A stretch of DNA of 64,000 nucleotides, taken from contig CP102611.1 of NCBI GenBank assembly GCA_041874755.1, positions 558,001 to 622,000 of the forward strand, given 5' to 3'. The translations under genes and the position numbers were made by a program. The notes beneath the pieces were generated by a model, which saw only the letters and a program-made list of their open reading frames with translations, did not search any database and was not told where the DNA came from. This document shows, in pieces, positions 44,699-55,986 of this stretch. This DNA is from Chitinibacter sp. SCUT-21. Its GTDB lineage: Bacteria; Pseudomonadota; Gammaproteobacteria; Burkholderiales; Chitinibacteraceae. Position 1 is the first letter of the stretch; each line of letters opens with the position of its first letter.

Positions 44699-46501
44699 AT
44701 GTCGTGGATTGCTGATTTTCATCGCTCATTTGAGCGCAACTTCATACCCACCCTAGGGCGCAAGTACGCGTTTATTGCCTTACTGAGCCTTTTTCCGCTA
44801 GGTATTTACCTAGCCATCATCAGTGCAAAAAACGAATTTATCCGCCTAACGGCCCAGTACTCACAACCATCGATTCAAAGTGCTGCACTCACCCTTTTTG
44901 AGCAGCTTGAATGGCTAGCCCTACTGCTTACTGCTGCATCCATCATCCTATGCCTGATTGAGATCGTTTACTTTCACCTCTGGATCACAAAGCCGGTACG
45001 CTTAATCAATCGCGTTTTTGTTGATGCTGCAGATCATGAGGGCGACCTATCTCGCGACATTCCGACGCCATACAGCGATGAAATTAGCCAACTAGGCATG
45101 TCTTGCAACCGCTTTTTAAGCAAGCAACGTGAAATCATAGCTAATGTACAAACCAAAACAATTGGCATGGCACTTGAAGCTGCAAAATCACAAAAACATA
45201 TCCGCGATTCAGCACTCGCCAGTGAACAGCAAGACCAATTAGCTAAAAAGGTCGTTGAAGCGAGCAATTCAACATCCGCCGGGATTGGCCTTGTATCAAA
45301 ACAGACAGGCGAGATTTCCAACACTACTGCGGCCAATCTAGACAAAGCGCACGCCTCATATTCGGAACTACAAAATGTGGTGAGCCGCATCAACACCATT
45401 AATACGAAAATCGCCAGCTTTAACCAAACAGTCGATGGGCTTAATAAACGATCGGCGAGCATAAAAACAATCGTCGATTTGATTAAAGAAATTGCCGGAC
45501 AAACCAACTTGCTAGCACTGAATGCGGCAATCGAGGCCGCCCGAGCAGGTGAACAAGGCCGCGGGTTTGCAGTGGTCGCAGATGAGGTTCGAAAACTCGC
45601 CGAGAAAGTGGGGGTCGCTACTGACGAAATTTCGCACGACATTGACAGTATGTTGTCACAGGTCTCGGAAACTTTGGCCGAAACACAACTCATTACCCAA
45701 GATGCCAACCTAACTCGCGAAGTTGTGGAAAGTGCCTCATCGCAATTTGCCCATATGGTGAGTGATTTTGAAAATACAGCTCAAGCCTTAAGCCAAATTG
45801 CCATTACTCTTGATCAATTTACCTCGGCCAATAATTTGGTCAATACCAATGTATCTGAAATTCACCAACTATCTTTAGCGGTAAATGAAAAAATGCTGCG
45901 CTCAGCAGAATCGTCAAAAGACGTTGCCAAAGCGACCGAAGACGTTCAGGCAATGGTCGGCCGCTTTGTTATTGGCCAAGGTCCTCTTGATGGTTTGATT
46001 AATTTGTGCGGCCAATATCGCGATCGTATTGCTGAAAAAATTCAGTCGATGCAGGATCGAGGCATCAATGTCTTTGATCAAAACTATCAAGCTATTGCCA
46101 ATACCAAACCAGCCAAATTCAAAACCAGTTACAACCATTTATTCATACAAGAAATTCAACCGCTGTACGATGAATTAGCCAAAACAGCGCCGGGTGGTAA
46201 ATTTACCTTAGCAGTAGATTCCAACGGGTATGGTCCAACCCACAATAGCTGGTATTCCAAAGCGATGACGGGCGACTCATCTGTTGATCTTATCAATAGC
46301 CGAGACCAGCGCATCTTTAATGACCCCGCAGGATTACGTGCAGCTAAAAATACTGAACGCTTCTTGCTGCAAAACTATGTCCGTGATACCGGTGAAATCA
46401 TGACCGAATTAGATCTCCCCATTCATATTCAAGGACGTTTCTGGGGAAATTTGCGTTTAGGTTTTGATGGATCGGCACTACTGAAGTTATCTGCAAATTA
46501 A
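44699..46501 (+). CDS. methyl-accepting chemotaxis protein with C-terminal sensor-like domain
   Basis: A 600-residue receptor with TM1 at about 24-44 and TM2 at about 72-95, and only a short periplasmic loop between them. A HAMP-like linker follows, then the signalling domain with canonical tip [44 protein letters not shown] hairpin (here split by position 270-310). The C-terminal 170 residues (from about 430) form a Cache/PAS-like domain with [14 protein letters not shown] and [16 protein letters not shown]. So input is probably cytoplasmic. No che genes are adjacent. Confidence 0.92.
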   Translation: MSWIADFHRSFERNFIPTLGRKYAFIALLSLFPLGIYLAIISAKNEFIRLTAQYSQPSIQSAALTLFEQLEWLALLLTAASIILCLIEIVYFHLWITKPVRLINRVFVDAADHEGDLSRDIPTPYSDEISQLGMSCNRFLSKQREIIANVQTKTIGMALEAAKSQKHIRDSALASEQQDQLAKKVVEASNSTSAGIGLVSKQTGEISNTTAANLDKAHASYSELQNVVSRINTINTKIASFNQTVDGLNKRSASIKTIVDLIKEIAGQTNLLALNAAIEAARAGEQGRGFAVVADEVRKLAEKVGVATDEISHDIDSMLSQVSETLAETQLITQDANLTREVVESASSQFAHMVSDFENTAQALSQIAITLDQFTSANNLVNTNVSEIHQLSLAVNEKMLRSAESSKDVAKATEDVQAMVGRFVIGQGPLDGLINLCGQYRDRIAEKIQSMQDRGINVFDQNYQAIANTKPAKFKTSYNHLFIQEIQPLYDELAKTAPGGKFTLAVDSNGYGPTHNSWYSKAMTGDSSVDLINSRDQRIFNDPAGLRAAKNTERFLLQNYVRDTGEIMTELDLPIHIQGRFWGNLRLGFDGSALLKLSAN

Positions 46502-46521
46502 TTGCCGTCAAATTTTCAAAA

Positions 46522-47034
46522 TTGAACAACACAACAAAAGAATGCCTAGCGCCGATCTTCGATCAAGGGTGCCGAATCTTAATTCTAGGTAGCTTGCCTG
46601 GTGATGCTTCGTTACAGGCTGGTCATTATTACGCCCATCCTCGCAATGCTTTTTGGCCCATTATGGCCTCACTCCTGCAAATCAATTTTTGCTCACTCAG
46701 TTTTGAACAGCGATACGAGCAACTTCGTCTACACCACATCGGCCTATGGGACGTTATCGCTTCAGCACAACGCCAAGGCAGTCTAGACTCGGCACTGCAA
46801 AGTATTAATGGCAATCGTCTGGATGAGATGATTTCTCGCTTGGCAAAACTGGAGCTAGTGATATTCAACGGCAAAACTGCAGCTAAGCATGGCCAAAAGT
46901 ACATCCCATCGTATATCTCTACGAGTACTGCCCCATCTACCAGCCCAGCCTATACCCTTAGCCAGTCAGAAAAAACAGCCCAATGGAATGCTATTTTCCA
47001 GCATTTATCTAGCATTCAGCCACACCGCATCTAG
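46522..47034 (+). CDS. DNA-deoxyinosine/uracil glycosylase family protein
   Basis: A 170-residue uracil-DNA-glycosylase superfamily member of the hypoxanthine (family 6) type: ILGSLPGDASLQAGHYYAHPRNAFWPIM is the signature, and LVIFNGKTAAKHG plus the C-terminal SPAYTLSQSEKTAQW region complete the fold. It excises deaminated bases. The start is TTG at 46522 with no clear Shine-Dalgarno; no in-frame ATG precedes the conserved part. Its stop shares CTAG with the ubiB stop. Confidence 0.88.
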   Translation: MNNTTKECLAPIFDQGCRILILGSLPGDASLQAGHYYAHPRNAFWPIMASLLQINFCSLSFEQRYEQLRLHHIGLWDVIASAQRQGSLDSALQSINGNRLDEMISRLAKLELVIFNGKTAAKHGQKYIPSYISTSTAPSTSPAYTLSQSEKTAQWNAIFQHLSSIQPHRI

Positions 47035-48716
47035 CGTTCTGATTTACCCGAAATCCAAATAGCTAGCATGAGCCAAACTGCATTGAATAAGGCCACCACA
47101 AAACCCAGAAAGCCCAGTAGCGGCATACCAAATAAGGTGGGGCCTACTTTTATGGTCATTGCAATTGATGAGCCAATAATTAAAGCACCAGTCACAATCC
47201 CCATCGTCAATCGATTCGCACTTTTTGCCATTTGCGCGCCAAAGTGATCAAGCCGCTTTAAATCTAAATCAACACGTAAATTACCTCGTCGCGCCTGCTT
47301 AATCAGCTTGCCGATATCACGCGGCAAACCTGATAGCACATTAAAAGCCTCGAAAAAATTGTCTTTCGTGCGCTTAAACAGCGTATTTGGGTTGTAGCGC
47401 GCAAGAATCACTTCACGTACAAATGGTGTTAGATGCGGCACCATTTGAAACTCAGGGTCCAACTGCCTGCCCAGCCCCTCCAACGTAATCAGGGCTTTAA
47501 AAAGTAGCGTTAAATCCGATGGCAATGTGATCTCATGTTCGCGCATGATTAATGCCACATCGTTGAGCAGGTGCCCAAACTGCACGTCCTTAAGAGATAA
47601 ATTCTCATAATTGAACATGAAGTCGGCAATATCAGCTGCTAGACGTTGCTCATCGACAACAGTATCTCCGGTCCACTCGAGTAATACGTTCAGAATGCCG
47701 TGCTCATCACGCTGGGCCAACGCAGCGAGTAAATCAACAATATGATCACGCCGCGGATGTGGTAAGCGTCCAACCATACCAAAATCTAAAAAGGCAATCC
47801 TCTCCCCGGCAAGATATTTCACGTTACCAGGATGAGGGTCGGCATGAAAATAGCCATCAATCAAGACCATCTTCAATACCGCATCAGCGCCACGCGCGGC
47901 AAGTACCTTACGATCCAGTTTTGCGGCATCGATCGCGGCAATATCATTCCCTGCAACACCCCCGATGTAGTCTTGTACAATTAAGCGCTCTGAAGTCCAC
48001 TCCCACCACACTTGCGGAATGATGATTTCATCGTGGCCGGCAAAATTGGTAATAAACCGCTCCAAATTTCGCGCCTCAATCGATAAATTCAACTCACGAT
48101 GAATCGACTTGGCAAACTCATCCACCATTCGTACCGGCTGATAGCGGCGTAAATCAGGAAACTCGAAGGTTGCTAGCCCAGCAATATGGCGCAAAATGCG
48201 TAAATCAGCCTCAATTTTCGCCGTAATATTAGGACGACGAATTTTAAGCACGACTTCCCGCCCATCTTGCAATTGCGCCCTATGCACTTGCGCAATCGAG
48301 GCAGAGCCTATTGGGTTGGGGTCTAAGGCTTGAAATACCTCATGCGGATCTCTCCCGAGTGCAATACGCAATTGTGGTTCAAGTAGATCGAATGCGAGTG
48401 GCGGCACATCACTTTGCAGTTTTTCAAATTCAGCAATCCACTCGGGGGGAAACATATCGACACGTGTTGCCAGCACTTGCCCAAGTTTAATAAACGTGGG
48501 GCCTAGCTCTTCTAGAGCGCGTCGAACGCGCACAGCGGGCTCCAACAGTTGTACTTCGTGATCACCCGGCCAATGTAAAATATCACCAGCACGTTCAACC
48601 CCTTTTGCCAAGCCGAGTCTTTGTACCAAATTACCCAAGCCATGACGCATTAAAATTGCAATAATCTCGCGCACGCGAGGTAAATCTCGCATCACGGTGA
48701 ACGTTTCTTTTAGCAT
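47031..48716 (-). CDS. ubiB: UbiB-type atypical kinase/ATPase for ubiquinone synthesis
   Basis: A protein of 561 residues in the ABC1/ADCK family. It has LGPTFIKLGQVLATR (KxGQ motif), NPIGSASIAQVHRA (modified P-loop), VVLKIRRP lysine, YFHADPHPGNV and FLDFGMVGRL catalytic region, and two C-terminal membrane helices (MGIVTGALIIGSSIAM, LLGFLGFVVALFNAVWLML). It supports ubiquinone precursor handling at the membrane. ATG 48716 is chosen; a TTG at 48746 would add ten residues. Confidence 0.92.
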   Translation of the reverse strand: MLKETFTVMRDLPRVREIIAILMRHGLGNLVQRLGLAKGVERAGDILHWPGDHEVQLLEPAVRVRRALEELGPTFIKLGQVLATRVDMFPPEWIAEFEKLQSDVPPLAFDLLEPQLRIALGRDPHEVFQALDPNPIGSASIAQVHRAQLQDGREVVLKIRRPNITAKIEADLRILRHIAGLATFEFPDLRRYQPVRMVDEFAKSIHRELNLSIEARNLERFITNFAGHDEIIIPQVWWEWTSERLIVQDYIGGVAGNDIAAIDAAKLDRKVLAARGADAVLKMVLIDGYFHADPHPGNVKYLAGERIAFLDFGMVGRLPHPRRDHIVDLLAALAQRDEHGILNVLLEWTGDTVVDEQRLAADIADFMFNYENLSLKDVQFGHLLNDVALIMREHEITLPSDLTLLFKALITLEGLGRQLDPEFQMVPHLTPFVREVILARYNPNTLFKRTKDNFFEAFNVLSGLPRDIGKLIKQARRGNLRVDLDLKRLDHFGAQMAKSANRLTMGIVTGALIIGSSIAMTIKVGPTLFGMPLLGFLGFVVALFNAVWLMLAIWISGKSER

Positions 48717-48801
48717 TGGGTCTGTCCATATGGGCCAAATTAGCAAATTAACCGAATTTTAGGCTTTACAGCCATTTTCTACACCCGTAAAGTTCTTGCC
48801 C

Positions 48802-49767
48802 ATGAAATGGATCATCATTCTCGCTACAGTTTTGAGCTGTACCACACCATTAAGTCACGCGGATCAAGATATGCCGCTGGGCGACAGCAACCCGGTTAGT
48901 ATTATGCAAAGTGCAAACTCCTTAGAGTCTGCACCGAGTGATAATACTGCGCCAAGCGCAACAGCGCGACCACGGGCAAAACCCAAAATTACCGCCATGC
49001 CCAAGGGTAGCGACTACCAGCCAGCACAAGACTTATTGCTCTCAGCAATGAGCTTGATTGGGGTGAAATATACCTGGGGCGGCAATACGCCTGAGGCCGG
49101 CTTAGATTGCTCTGGTTTTATCAAATACGTTTTTCAAAACTCGATGAACATTACCCTACCGCGCACGGCACTAGGTATGTCGCAGACGGGGCAAAACGTC
49201 GACAAATCGGACCTTAAACCAGGCGACTTGGTGTTTTTTAACACGCTGGGCCGTACCTTTTCGCACGTCGGCATTTATTTGGGCGACAACCGCTTTATTC
49301 ATTCACCGCGCAAAGGCCGCAATGTTGAAGTGGCCAATATGAATTTAAGTTATTGGCAAACGCGCTTTAACGGCGCGCGCCGTATCGCCGACGGCGGTAA
49401 CGCTGGGCTAAACGTGAATTCATTGCTGGCATCGAGCAGCAGACCAAGCCAAGGCAGCGCTGCGCGCAATCGCGAGGAGACTCGCTCAGAGCGTACACGT
49501 GATGTGAATGAAGCCACCGGCAGCCGCACTTGTAAAAAAGTCGTCACCGGCAAAGGTAAAAATCGCAAAACGGTGACCAAGTGCACCACCAGCAAGCCAA
49601 GTGCAAAATCGTCACGCAAGCCAAGCACAAGCAAAGCGACCACGCGAAGCAGCGCTAAAAGCAGCAAAGCCAGCGTAAAAAAGGGTACAAAAGCAACATC
49701 ACGCTCAAAGAGTACCAACAGCACTAAAAAAACAAACACCACAAGCAAAAAGAGCAGTAACAAATAA
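48802..49767 (+). CDS. NlpC/P60 cell-wall hydrolase with basic repeat tail
   Basis: A 321-residue exported protein with a signal peptide (residues 1-20). The NlpC/P60 domain is at about 75-200: catalytic cysteine in GLDCSGFIKYVF, histidine in FSHVGIYLGD, then a polar residue. It cuts peptide cross-links of peptidoglycan. The last 110 residues are low complexity and very rich in Lys, Ser, Thr and Arg (SKATTRSSAKSSKASVKKG), perhaps an electrostatic wall anchor. ATG 48802 is preferred over TTG 48796. It is divergent from ubiB. Confidence 0.9.
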   Translation: MKWIIILATVLSCTTPLSHADQDMPLGDSNPVSIMQSANSLESAPSDNTAPSATARPRAKPKITAMPKGSDYQPAQDLLLSAMSLIGVKYTWGGNTPEAGLDCSGFIKYVFQNSMNITLPRTALGMSQTGQNVDKSDLKPGDLVFFNTLGRTFSHVGIYLGDNRFIHSPRKGRNVEVANMNLSYWQTRFNGARRIADGGNAGLNVNSLLASSSRPSQGSAARNREETRSERTRDVNEATGSRTCKKVVTGKGKNRKTVTKCTTSKPSAKSSRKPSTSKATTRSSAKSSKASVKKGTKATSRSKSTNSTKKTNTTSKKSSNK

Positions 49768-49816
49768 GGGTATTACCAGCTAAACCAATCTAAGTCTGAT
49801 TTAGCTGGCAATACCC
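49768..49816 (+). other. strong hairpin after the NlpC/P60 gene
   Basis: GGGTATT-A-CCAGCTAAA and TTTAGCTGG-C-AATACCC form a 17-position stem with one mismatch and a 15-nt loop, starting right at the stop codon. There is no T-run; it precedes a normal terminator and may stabilise the transcript end. Confidence 0.75.
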
Positions 49817-49820
49817 CAAT

Positions 49821-49848
49821 AAAAAAGCCCCGCATGCGGGGCTTTTTT
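49821..49848. terminator. bidirectional terminator between the NlpC/P60 gene and purA
   Basis: AAAAAAGCCCCGCA / TGCGGGGCTTTTTT, a perfect GC-rich palindrome with T-runs on both strands, between two convergent genes. Confidence 0.94.
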
Positions 49849-49861
49849 ATTATCGTAGCGC

Positions 49862-51199
<1,338 letters not shown>

Positions 51200-51234
51200 T
51201 TACAGCGGTAACGTTGCGACCGAACTTTAACGTC

Positions 51235-51263
51235 AAAACGCTGTGAGAGCCAGCGTTTTTTTT
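51235..51263. terminator. hairpin between hisZ and purA
   Basis: AAAACGCTG/CAGCGTTTT, 9-bp stem, 7-nt loop. On the minus strand only four T follow, so it may be a partial terminator between hisZ and purA. On the plus strand eight T follow. Confidence 0.65.
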
Positions 51264-51281
51264 GAAAAAATGGCTTAATTT

Positions 51282-52424
51282 TTACAGGCTTAGCACTTGC
51301 CAAACACCCTCTTTTTGCTGCAAGGTGCGATCCACCTGAACCTCAGACTGTACCACCCCAAGGTCAACGATCACGGTTTCACCTTGTTCACGCAGACTAC
51401 GAATCAGCTGTAATAAAGCAACATCGTCACTAGCTGGGGCTAAAATTCCAGCTTTGCGATGTGGAAACGGCACTGAAGTGAGAGAGCGTAAATCGATACT
51501 AAAACCAGTTGCAGGGCGTGAACGACCAAACTTTTCACCGACACTATCATACCGTCCACCGCGCGAAACGGCATTGGTAAACCCTTTGGCGTAGGCGTTA
51601 AATACCAAGCCCGTATGGTAATAACTACCAGGTAGTTCTGCTAAATCAAAGCGCACGGCAATCCCTCGTGCACTGAGCGCCGTATGCAGTTGCTCCAAGG
51701 TATTCAATGCGGTTGTAACTGCTGCGAGATTTGGCAAAACCTCACGCGCACGCTGCAGAACACCAAGATCACCATAGCAATTAGCCAGCGCGAGTAAACC
51801 TTGCGCCAATTTAGCATCGACATCTTCTGTAAGCGCTTTCAAAGTCGGGCTGTCTTTTTGCTTTAAGGCGTTAAACGCCAGTTGGCGCACTTCACCCTGA
51901 AAATTGGCAGCATCGGCTAAAGCAGTAAATAAGCCGATGTGCCCGACTTCAAGCGTAACATCCATCACACCAGCTTCAGCTAAGCTGGCAAACATCAATT
52001 CAATAATTTCAACATCGGCGGCTAAGCTGGCGCAGCCGTAGATTTCGGCTCCGATTTGGCGCGGCTGGCGCGTCGACAACAAACCATCTGGGCGCGTGCA
52101 CAATACAGAGCCGGTATAACACAAACGTGTAACGCCTTGGCGATTCAGAATATGCGAATCAATTCGCGCCACTTGCGGCGTGATATCGGCACGCAAGCCC
52201 ATTTGGCGTCCAGACAGCTCGTCAACCAGCTTGAAAGTTTTTAAATCCAAGGCGGCATCGTGCTGGGTTAGCAAAGACTCAACATATTCCACAAGTGGCG
52301 GCTCAACCTGCTCATAACCATATAGAGCAAACTGATCAAGCATGCGACGGCGCATACTTTCAATTTGACGTGCCTCAGCAGGCAGAACGTCAGAGATATA
52401 TTCAGGCAGAATCCAATTACGCAT
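51282..52424 (-). CDS. hisZ: ATP phosphoribosyltransferase regulatory subunit
   Basis: A 380-residue HisS-like protein that lacks aminoacylation and activates the short HisG in histidine synthesis. N-terminal RNWILPEYISDVLPAEARQIE is the typical HisZ start; class II synthetase motifs such as LRADITPQVARID and AVSRGGRYDSVGEKFG are present. It is shorter than HisS by the missing anticodon domain. ATG at 52424 is chosen; 52427 is equally possible. Confidence 0.94.
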   Translation of the reverse strand: MRNWILPEYISDVLPAEARQIESMRRRMLDQFALYGYEQVEPPLVEYVESLLTQHDAALDLKTFKLVDELSGRQMGLRADITPQVARIDSHILNRQGVTRLCYTGSVLCTRPDGLLSTRQPRQIGAEIYGCASLAADVEIIELMFASLAEAGVMDVTLEVGHIGLFTALADAANFQGEVRQLAFNALKQKDSPTLKALTEDVDAKLAQGLLALANCYGDLGVLQRAREVLPNLAAVTTALNTLEQLHTALSARGIAVRFDLAELPGSYYHTGLVFNAYAKGFTNAVSRGGRYDSVGEKFGRSRPATGFSIDLRSLTSVPFPHRKAGILAPASDDVALLQLIRSLREQGETVIVDLGVVQSEVQVDRTLQQKEGVWQVLSL

Positions 52425-52513
52425 CATCTTTACAAACCAAATGCCCACCCAGGTATTACCCCGGAGTGGGCGTTATTTAATGTTTAGACAGCAATACCCT
52501 AAACTATTCAAGC

Positions 52514-52699
52514 TTAAGTCGCCGCCAGCGAAATTAATAAACCAATAATCAACGAACAAAAACCAATCGTACGAATCTGTCCATCACTCATTTCAGACAT
52601 ACGTTTCAGTGTAGCCCGCCAAACATGTGGCAAAGCAAAGGGCATAATGCCTTCAAACACCAGCATTAGCCCCAAACCCAACCAGATCGCCGAACTCAT
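52514..52699 (-). CDS. DUF2065 (YjeT-type) small membrane protein
   Basis: A 61-residue protein with two transmembrane helices (IWLGLGLMLVFEGIMPFALP and IGFCSLIIGLLISLAA) matching the DUF2065 family found next to hflC. It overlaps the hflC stop by 4 bp. Function unknown, probably an inner-membrane accessory of the Hfl region. Confidence 0.93.
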   Translation of the reverse strand: MSSAIWLGLGLMLVFEGIMPFALPHVWRATLKRMSEMSDGQIRTIGFCSLIIGLLISLAAT

Positions 52700-53574
52700 T
52701 TACCCGAGCCCGCACGTGGATTTTTCATGTATTTAAAGAAGTCAGCGCTAGGGTCGATGACCATAACATCGCTTTTCTTCGCAAAGCTTTGCTTGTAAGC
52801 GTCCAAGCTCTTATAGAAAGCATAGAATTCTGGATTTTTACCGTACGCTTCGGAATACAATGCAGCCGCCTTGGCATCGCCCTCACCCTTCAATTGCTGG
52901 GCTTGGTTGTAGGCGTCCGCCAAAATCACTTCACGTTGCTTATCAGCATCGGCTTTAATCTTCTCTGCTGCCGCACTTCCTTCTGCACGCAATTGGCTCG
53001 CTACAGCTTTACGCTCTGACTGCATTCGTTCGTAGACCGAATTGAGCGTACTGTCCTCAAGCTCAACACGTTTGATGCGCACATCTAAAACTTGAACACC
53101 AATGCGTGCAGCATCAGCATCGGCCACTTTACGAACGTGCTTCATTACTTCGTCGCGCTGCCCAGAAATAACGTCTTGCACCGTACGTTTACCGAACTCA
53201 TCACGCAACATATTATTTACGGTATTTCTTAAACGATCGACGCCCTTACGTTGATCAACACCAACTGCTTTGTAGTATTTTTCTACATCGACAATCTGAT
53301 ATTTGATGAAGCTATCCGCTTTCACGTTCATTTTTTCGATGGTTTGAATTCGCGCAGGAGACTCTTCATCGATGGTTTGAATGCGTTTGTCAAAGTACCG
53401 AACTTCTTGTAACAGCGGTATTTTGAAATGAAAACCTGGATCTTTTATCACGCGCACTGCTTCAGAAAACTGAAACACGATCGCATATTGACGCTGATCC
53501 AAGGTAAAAAACATCGTTGAAAAGACGAATAGACCAAAAAATACGGCGGCCAACAAAGGCATAATTTTATTCAT
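52696..53574 (-). CDS. hflC: protease modulator HflC
   Basis: A 292-residue SPFH/band-7 protein. N-terminal membrane anchor (residues 5-24), then the band-7 domain (RQYAIVFQFSEAVRVIKDPGFHFKIP) and a coiled-coil C-terminal half rich in Ala, Glu and Lys. With HflK it forms a cage around FtsH. It starts 12 bp after hflK. Confidence 0.96.
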   Translation of the reverse strand: MNKIMPLLAAVFFGLFVFSTMFFTLDQRQYAIVFQFSEAVRVIKDPGFHFKIPLLQEVRYFDKRIQTIDEESPARIQTIEKMNVKADSFIKYQIVDVEKYYKAVGVDQRKGVDRLRNTVNNMLRDEFGKRTVQDVISGQRDEVMKHVRKVADADAARIGVQVLDVRIKRVELEDSTLNSVYERMQSERKAVASQLRAEGSAAAEKIKADADKQREVILADAYNQAQQLKGEGDAKAAALYSEAYGKNPEFYAFYKSLDAYKQSFAKKSDVMVIDPSADFFKYMKNPRAGSGK

Positions 53575-53586
53575 TGCACAGCCTCC

Positions 53587-54765
53587 TTATCGACCGTCAC
53601 GCTGACCACGCGCTGAACCAGCCGTGGGAGCTTCATTCACTGGGACTGTTGCAGGCACTTCCACAGTTTTACCTGGCGCAGCAGCTGGCGCAACCTCACC
53701 CTGGACATTCATTTGCATCAACTTATCCAGTGGCAAATATAACAAATTGCCATTCGATTTTTGATCGACCATGATTTTGGTGGTGTTCTGATACACAGTT
53801 TGCATTGTATCGAGATACATACGATCACGCGTTACCTGTGGTGCTTTTGCATACTCAGCAGCGATCTGACGGAAGCGCGACGCATCACCTTCGGCACGCG
53901 CCACCACCTGCTGACGATAACCCAAGGCTTCTTCATTCAAGCGAGCAGCCATACCACTGGCTTTAGGTACCACATCATTGGCGTAGGCAGTACCTTCGTT
54001 AATCAAACGCGCGCGATCTTGACGAGCCTTGACCGCATCACTAAATGCAGCCTGCACCTGCTCAGGTGGCTGAACATCGGAAATATTAACGCGTGACACT
54101 GAGATGCCCGTGCCATATTTGGTCAACAACTCTTGAATAATCTCTTTGGTATCTTCGCCGATCTTGCCGCGACCTTCGTTCAGTACGTAATCAACCTTAT
54201 TTTTACCGACTACTTCACGAATTGCCGTTTCAGCCGCTTGCTTTACAACATCACGGCCATCTTTATCTTCTAGGCGGCTATTAAACAAGAAATCGCGTGC
54301 CGAGTTGAGGTTATATTGCACCTCAAGCTGCACTTCGATGATGTTTTGATCACCAGTTAGCATGGTGCTTTCATCACCCGCGGCAGCAGAACCACGCACC
54401 CCCACTTCCAAGCTGCGCAGCTCAGTCATGTTTACAATTTCGCGTGCTTCAATCGGATAGGGTAAATGCCACTTCAAACCAGCGCTTTCAACGGTTTGAG
54501 TATATTTACCAAAACGAGTAATGACCGCATTCTCTCGCTCATCCACCACATAAATACCAGAGCCAACCCATAACACAAACAACCCACCAGCCAAAACCAG
54601 AGCCCCAGTAGAACCACTTTTACCTGAGGGTTGGTTCATTGCAGGCTTACCACCCATTAGGCGGTTAAATTTGTCGGTAATCGAGCGAAAAATGTCATCT
54701 AAATCAGGAGGGCCACCATTATTGCCTTTACGGCCACCACCCCACTGCGGATCATTCTGACTCAT
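53587..54765 (-). CDS. hflK: protease modulator HflK
   Basis: A 392-residue partner of HflC. Gly/Asn-rich cytoplasmic N terminus (WGGGRKGNNGGPPDLDD), membrane helix at about 50-70, band-7 domain (VVDERENAVITRFGKY) and coiled coil. The C-terminal tail is Pro/Ala-rich. Start overlaps the hflX stop region directly (1 bp apart). Confidence 0.96.
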   Translation of the reverse strand: MSQNDPQWGGGRKGNNGGPPDLDDIFRSITDKFNRLMGGKPAMNQPSGKSGSTGALVLAGGLFVLWVGSGIYVVDERENAVITRFGKYTQTVESAGLKWHLPYPIEAREIVNMTELRSLEVGVRGSAAAGDESTMLTGDQNIIEVQLEVQYNLNSARDFLFNSRLEDKDGRDVVKQAAETAIREVVGKNKVDYVLNEGRGKIGEDTKEIIQELLTKYGTGISVSRVNISDVQPPEQVQAAFSDAVKARQDRARLINEGTAYANDVVPKASGMAARLNEEALGYRQQVVARAEGDASRFRQIAAEYAKAPQVTRDRMYLDTMQTVYQNTTKIMVDQKSNGNLLYLPLDKLMQMNVQGEVAPAAAPGKTVEVPATVPVNEAPTAGSARGQRDGR

Positions 54766-55869
54766 TTATTCTTCCTTTTGCGATTGGCTCATTGCTTCAA
54801 TCAACGCGGCACGAAGTAAATCAAGGCCATCTCCTTGGATTGCACTTAATTTAACTGTATGGATTTTATCATATTCATTGCGCTGCATTTCTGCGGGCAA
54901 TAATTTTTGATCAATCTTATTAAAGACCATCAACTGGGGAATATGTTCCGCACCAATTTCAGTTAATACTTTATTGACTTCTGCGATTTGCAATTCACGC
55001 ATCGGATGGTTGATATCAACCACGTGCAAAAGCAAATCAGCGTTAATTGTTTCTTCTAAGGTGGCGCGAAATGCAGCGACTAATGTGTGTGGCAACTGGC
55101 GAATAAATCCAACAGTGTCAGACAGAACAATAGAATGCTCAGCATCTAAAAACAACTTTCTGCTAGTCGTATCTAGTGTGGCAAACAACTGATTTGCAAC
55201 ATATATTTTCGCCTTGGTTAAGGCATTAAACAGCGTTGATTTTCCGGCATTGGTATAGCCAACAATCGAAACAGTAAACTCACGATTTCGATCACGCGCT
55301 TTACGTTGCGTGGCACGCTGCTTTTGCACTGTTTGTAGCTGATCTTTTAGCCGCTTAACGCGAATACCGATCAAACGACGGTCAGTTTCGAGCTGCGTCT
55401 CACCCGGCCCGCGTAAGCCTACACCGCCTTTTTGGCGCTCCAAGTGGGTCCAACCTCGGATCAATCGTGTCTGAATATGCGCTAATTGCGCTAATTCAAC
55501 CTGCAATTTACCCTCAGCAGTGCGTGCTCTTTGCGCAAATATGTCCAAAATGAGCGTCGTACGATCCAGTACACGACACTGTGCTTTTTTCTCTAAGTTT
55601 CGTTCTTGCGCAGGAGAAAGCTGATGATTAAAAATCACCAGCTGCGCTTGGTGCTCGGCAACAGCTTGTGCAATCTCATCCGCTTTACCACTACCTGCAA
55701 AATAGGCTGGATCAGGACGCTGGCGCTTGCCTTCGATGATTTGCAAGGGAATCACACCAGCGGACTTTACCAACTCGACAAATTCATCGACACCATCGCG
55801 GTAATCGGGTTCACCAAAATCGAGACAAACTAAAATTGCCTCATCACCGCCTTGATGGCGTTCAAACAT
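54766..55869 (-). CDS. hflX: GTPase HflX
   Basis: A 367-residue ribosome-associated GTPase that splits stalled ribosomes. It has the N-terminal ND1 domain, the Gly-rich RQKGGVGLRGPGETQLETDRR linker, and a G domain with GYTNAGKST, DTVGFIRQLPH and NKID. ATG at 55869 begins MFERHQGGDEAIL. It comes after a terminator behind hfq, the conserved hfq-hflX-hflKC order. Confidence 0.97.
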   Translation of the reverse strand: MFERHQGGDEAILVCLDFGEPDYRDGVDEFVELVKSAGVIPLQIIEGKRQRPDPAYFAGSGKADEIAQAVAEHQAQLVIFNHQLSPAQERNLEKKAQCRVLDRTTLILDIFAQRARTAEGKLQVELAQLAHIQTRLIRGWTHLERQKGGVGLRGPGETQLETDRRLIGIRVKRLKDQLQTVQKQRATQRKARDRNREFTVSIVGYTNAGKSTLFNALTKAKIYVANQLFATLDTTSRKLFLDAEHSIVLSDTVGFIRQLPHTLVAAFRATLEETINADLLLHVVDINHPMRELQIAEVNKVLTEIGAEHIPQLMVFNKIDQKLLPAEMQRNEYDKIHTVKLSAIQGDGLDLLRAALIEAMSQSQKEE

Positions 55870-55935
55870 GCCGACCTCAATAATCGTAAATAACTAGCGA
55901 TAAGATGGGGACAAAATCGTCAAACCCAAGATGAA

Positions 55936-55966
55936 AAAACCCCGAAAGTTTGATCTTTCGGGGTTT
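55936..55966 (-). terminator. terminator downstream of hfq
   Basis: AAACCCCGAAAG/CTTTCGGGGTTT, 12-bp stem with a 6-nt loop; the minus strand continues with TTTTTT. It lies between hfq and hflX and should reduce read-through into hflX. Confidence 0.92.
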
Positions 55967-55986
55967 CAAACCAATAACCGCTGCAA

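Noticed and set aside
49350..49763. 137-codon minus-strand frame rich in Leu and Val
   Set aside because: It is the antisense shadow of the Lys/Ser/Thr tail of the NlpC/P60 gene.
52443..52471. GCCCAC/GTGGGC hairpin between DUF2065 and hisZ as terminator
   Set aside because: Six pairs with a long loop and no T-run on the minus strand; too weak to call.
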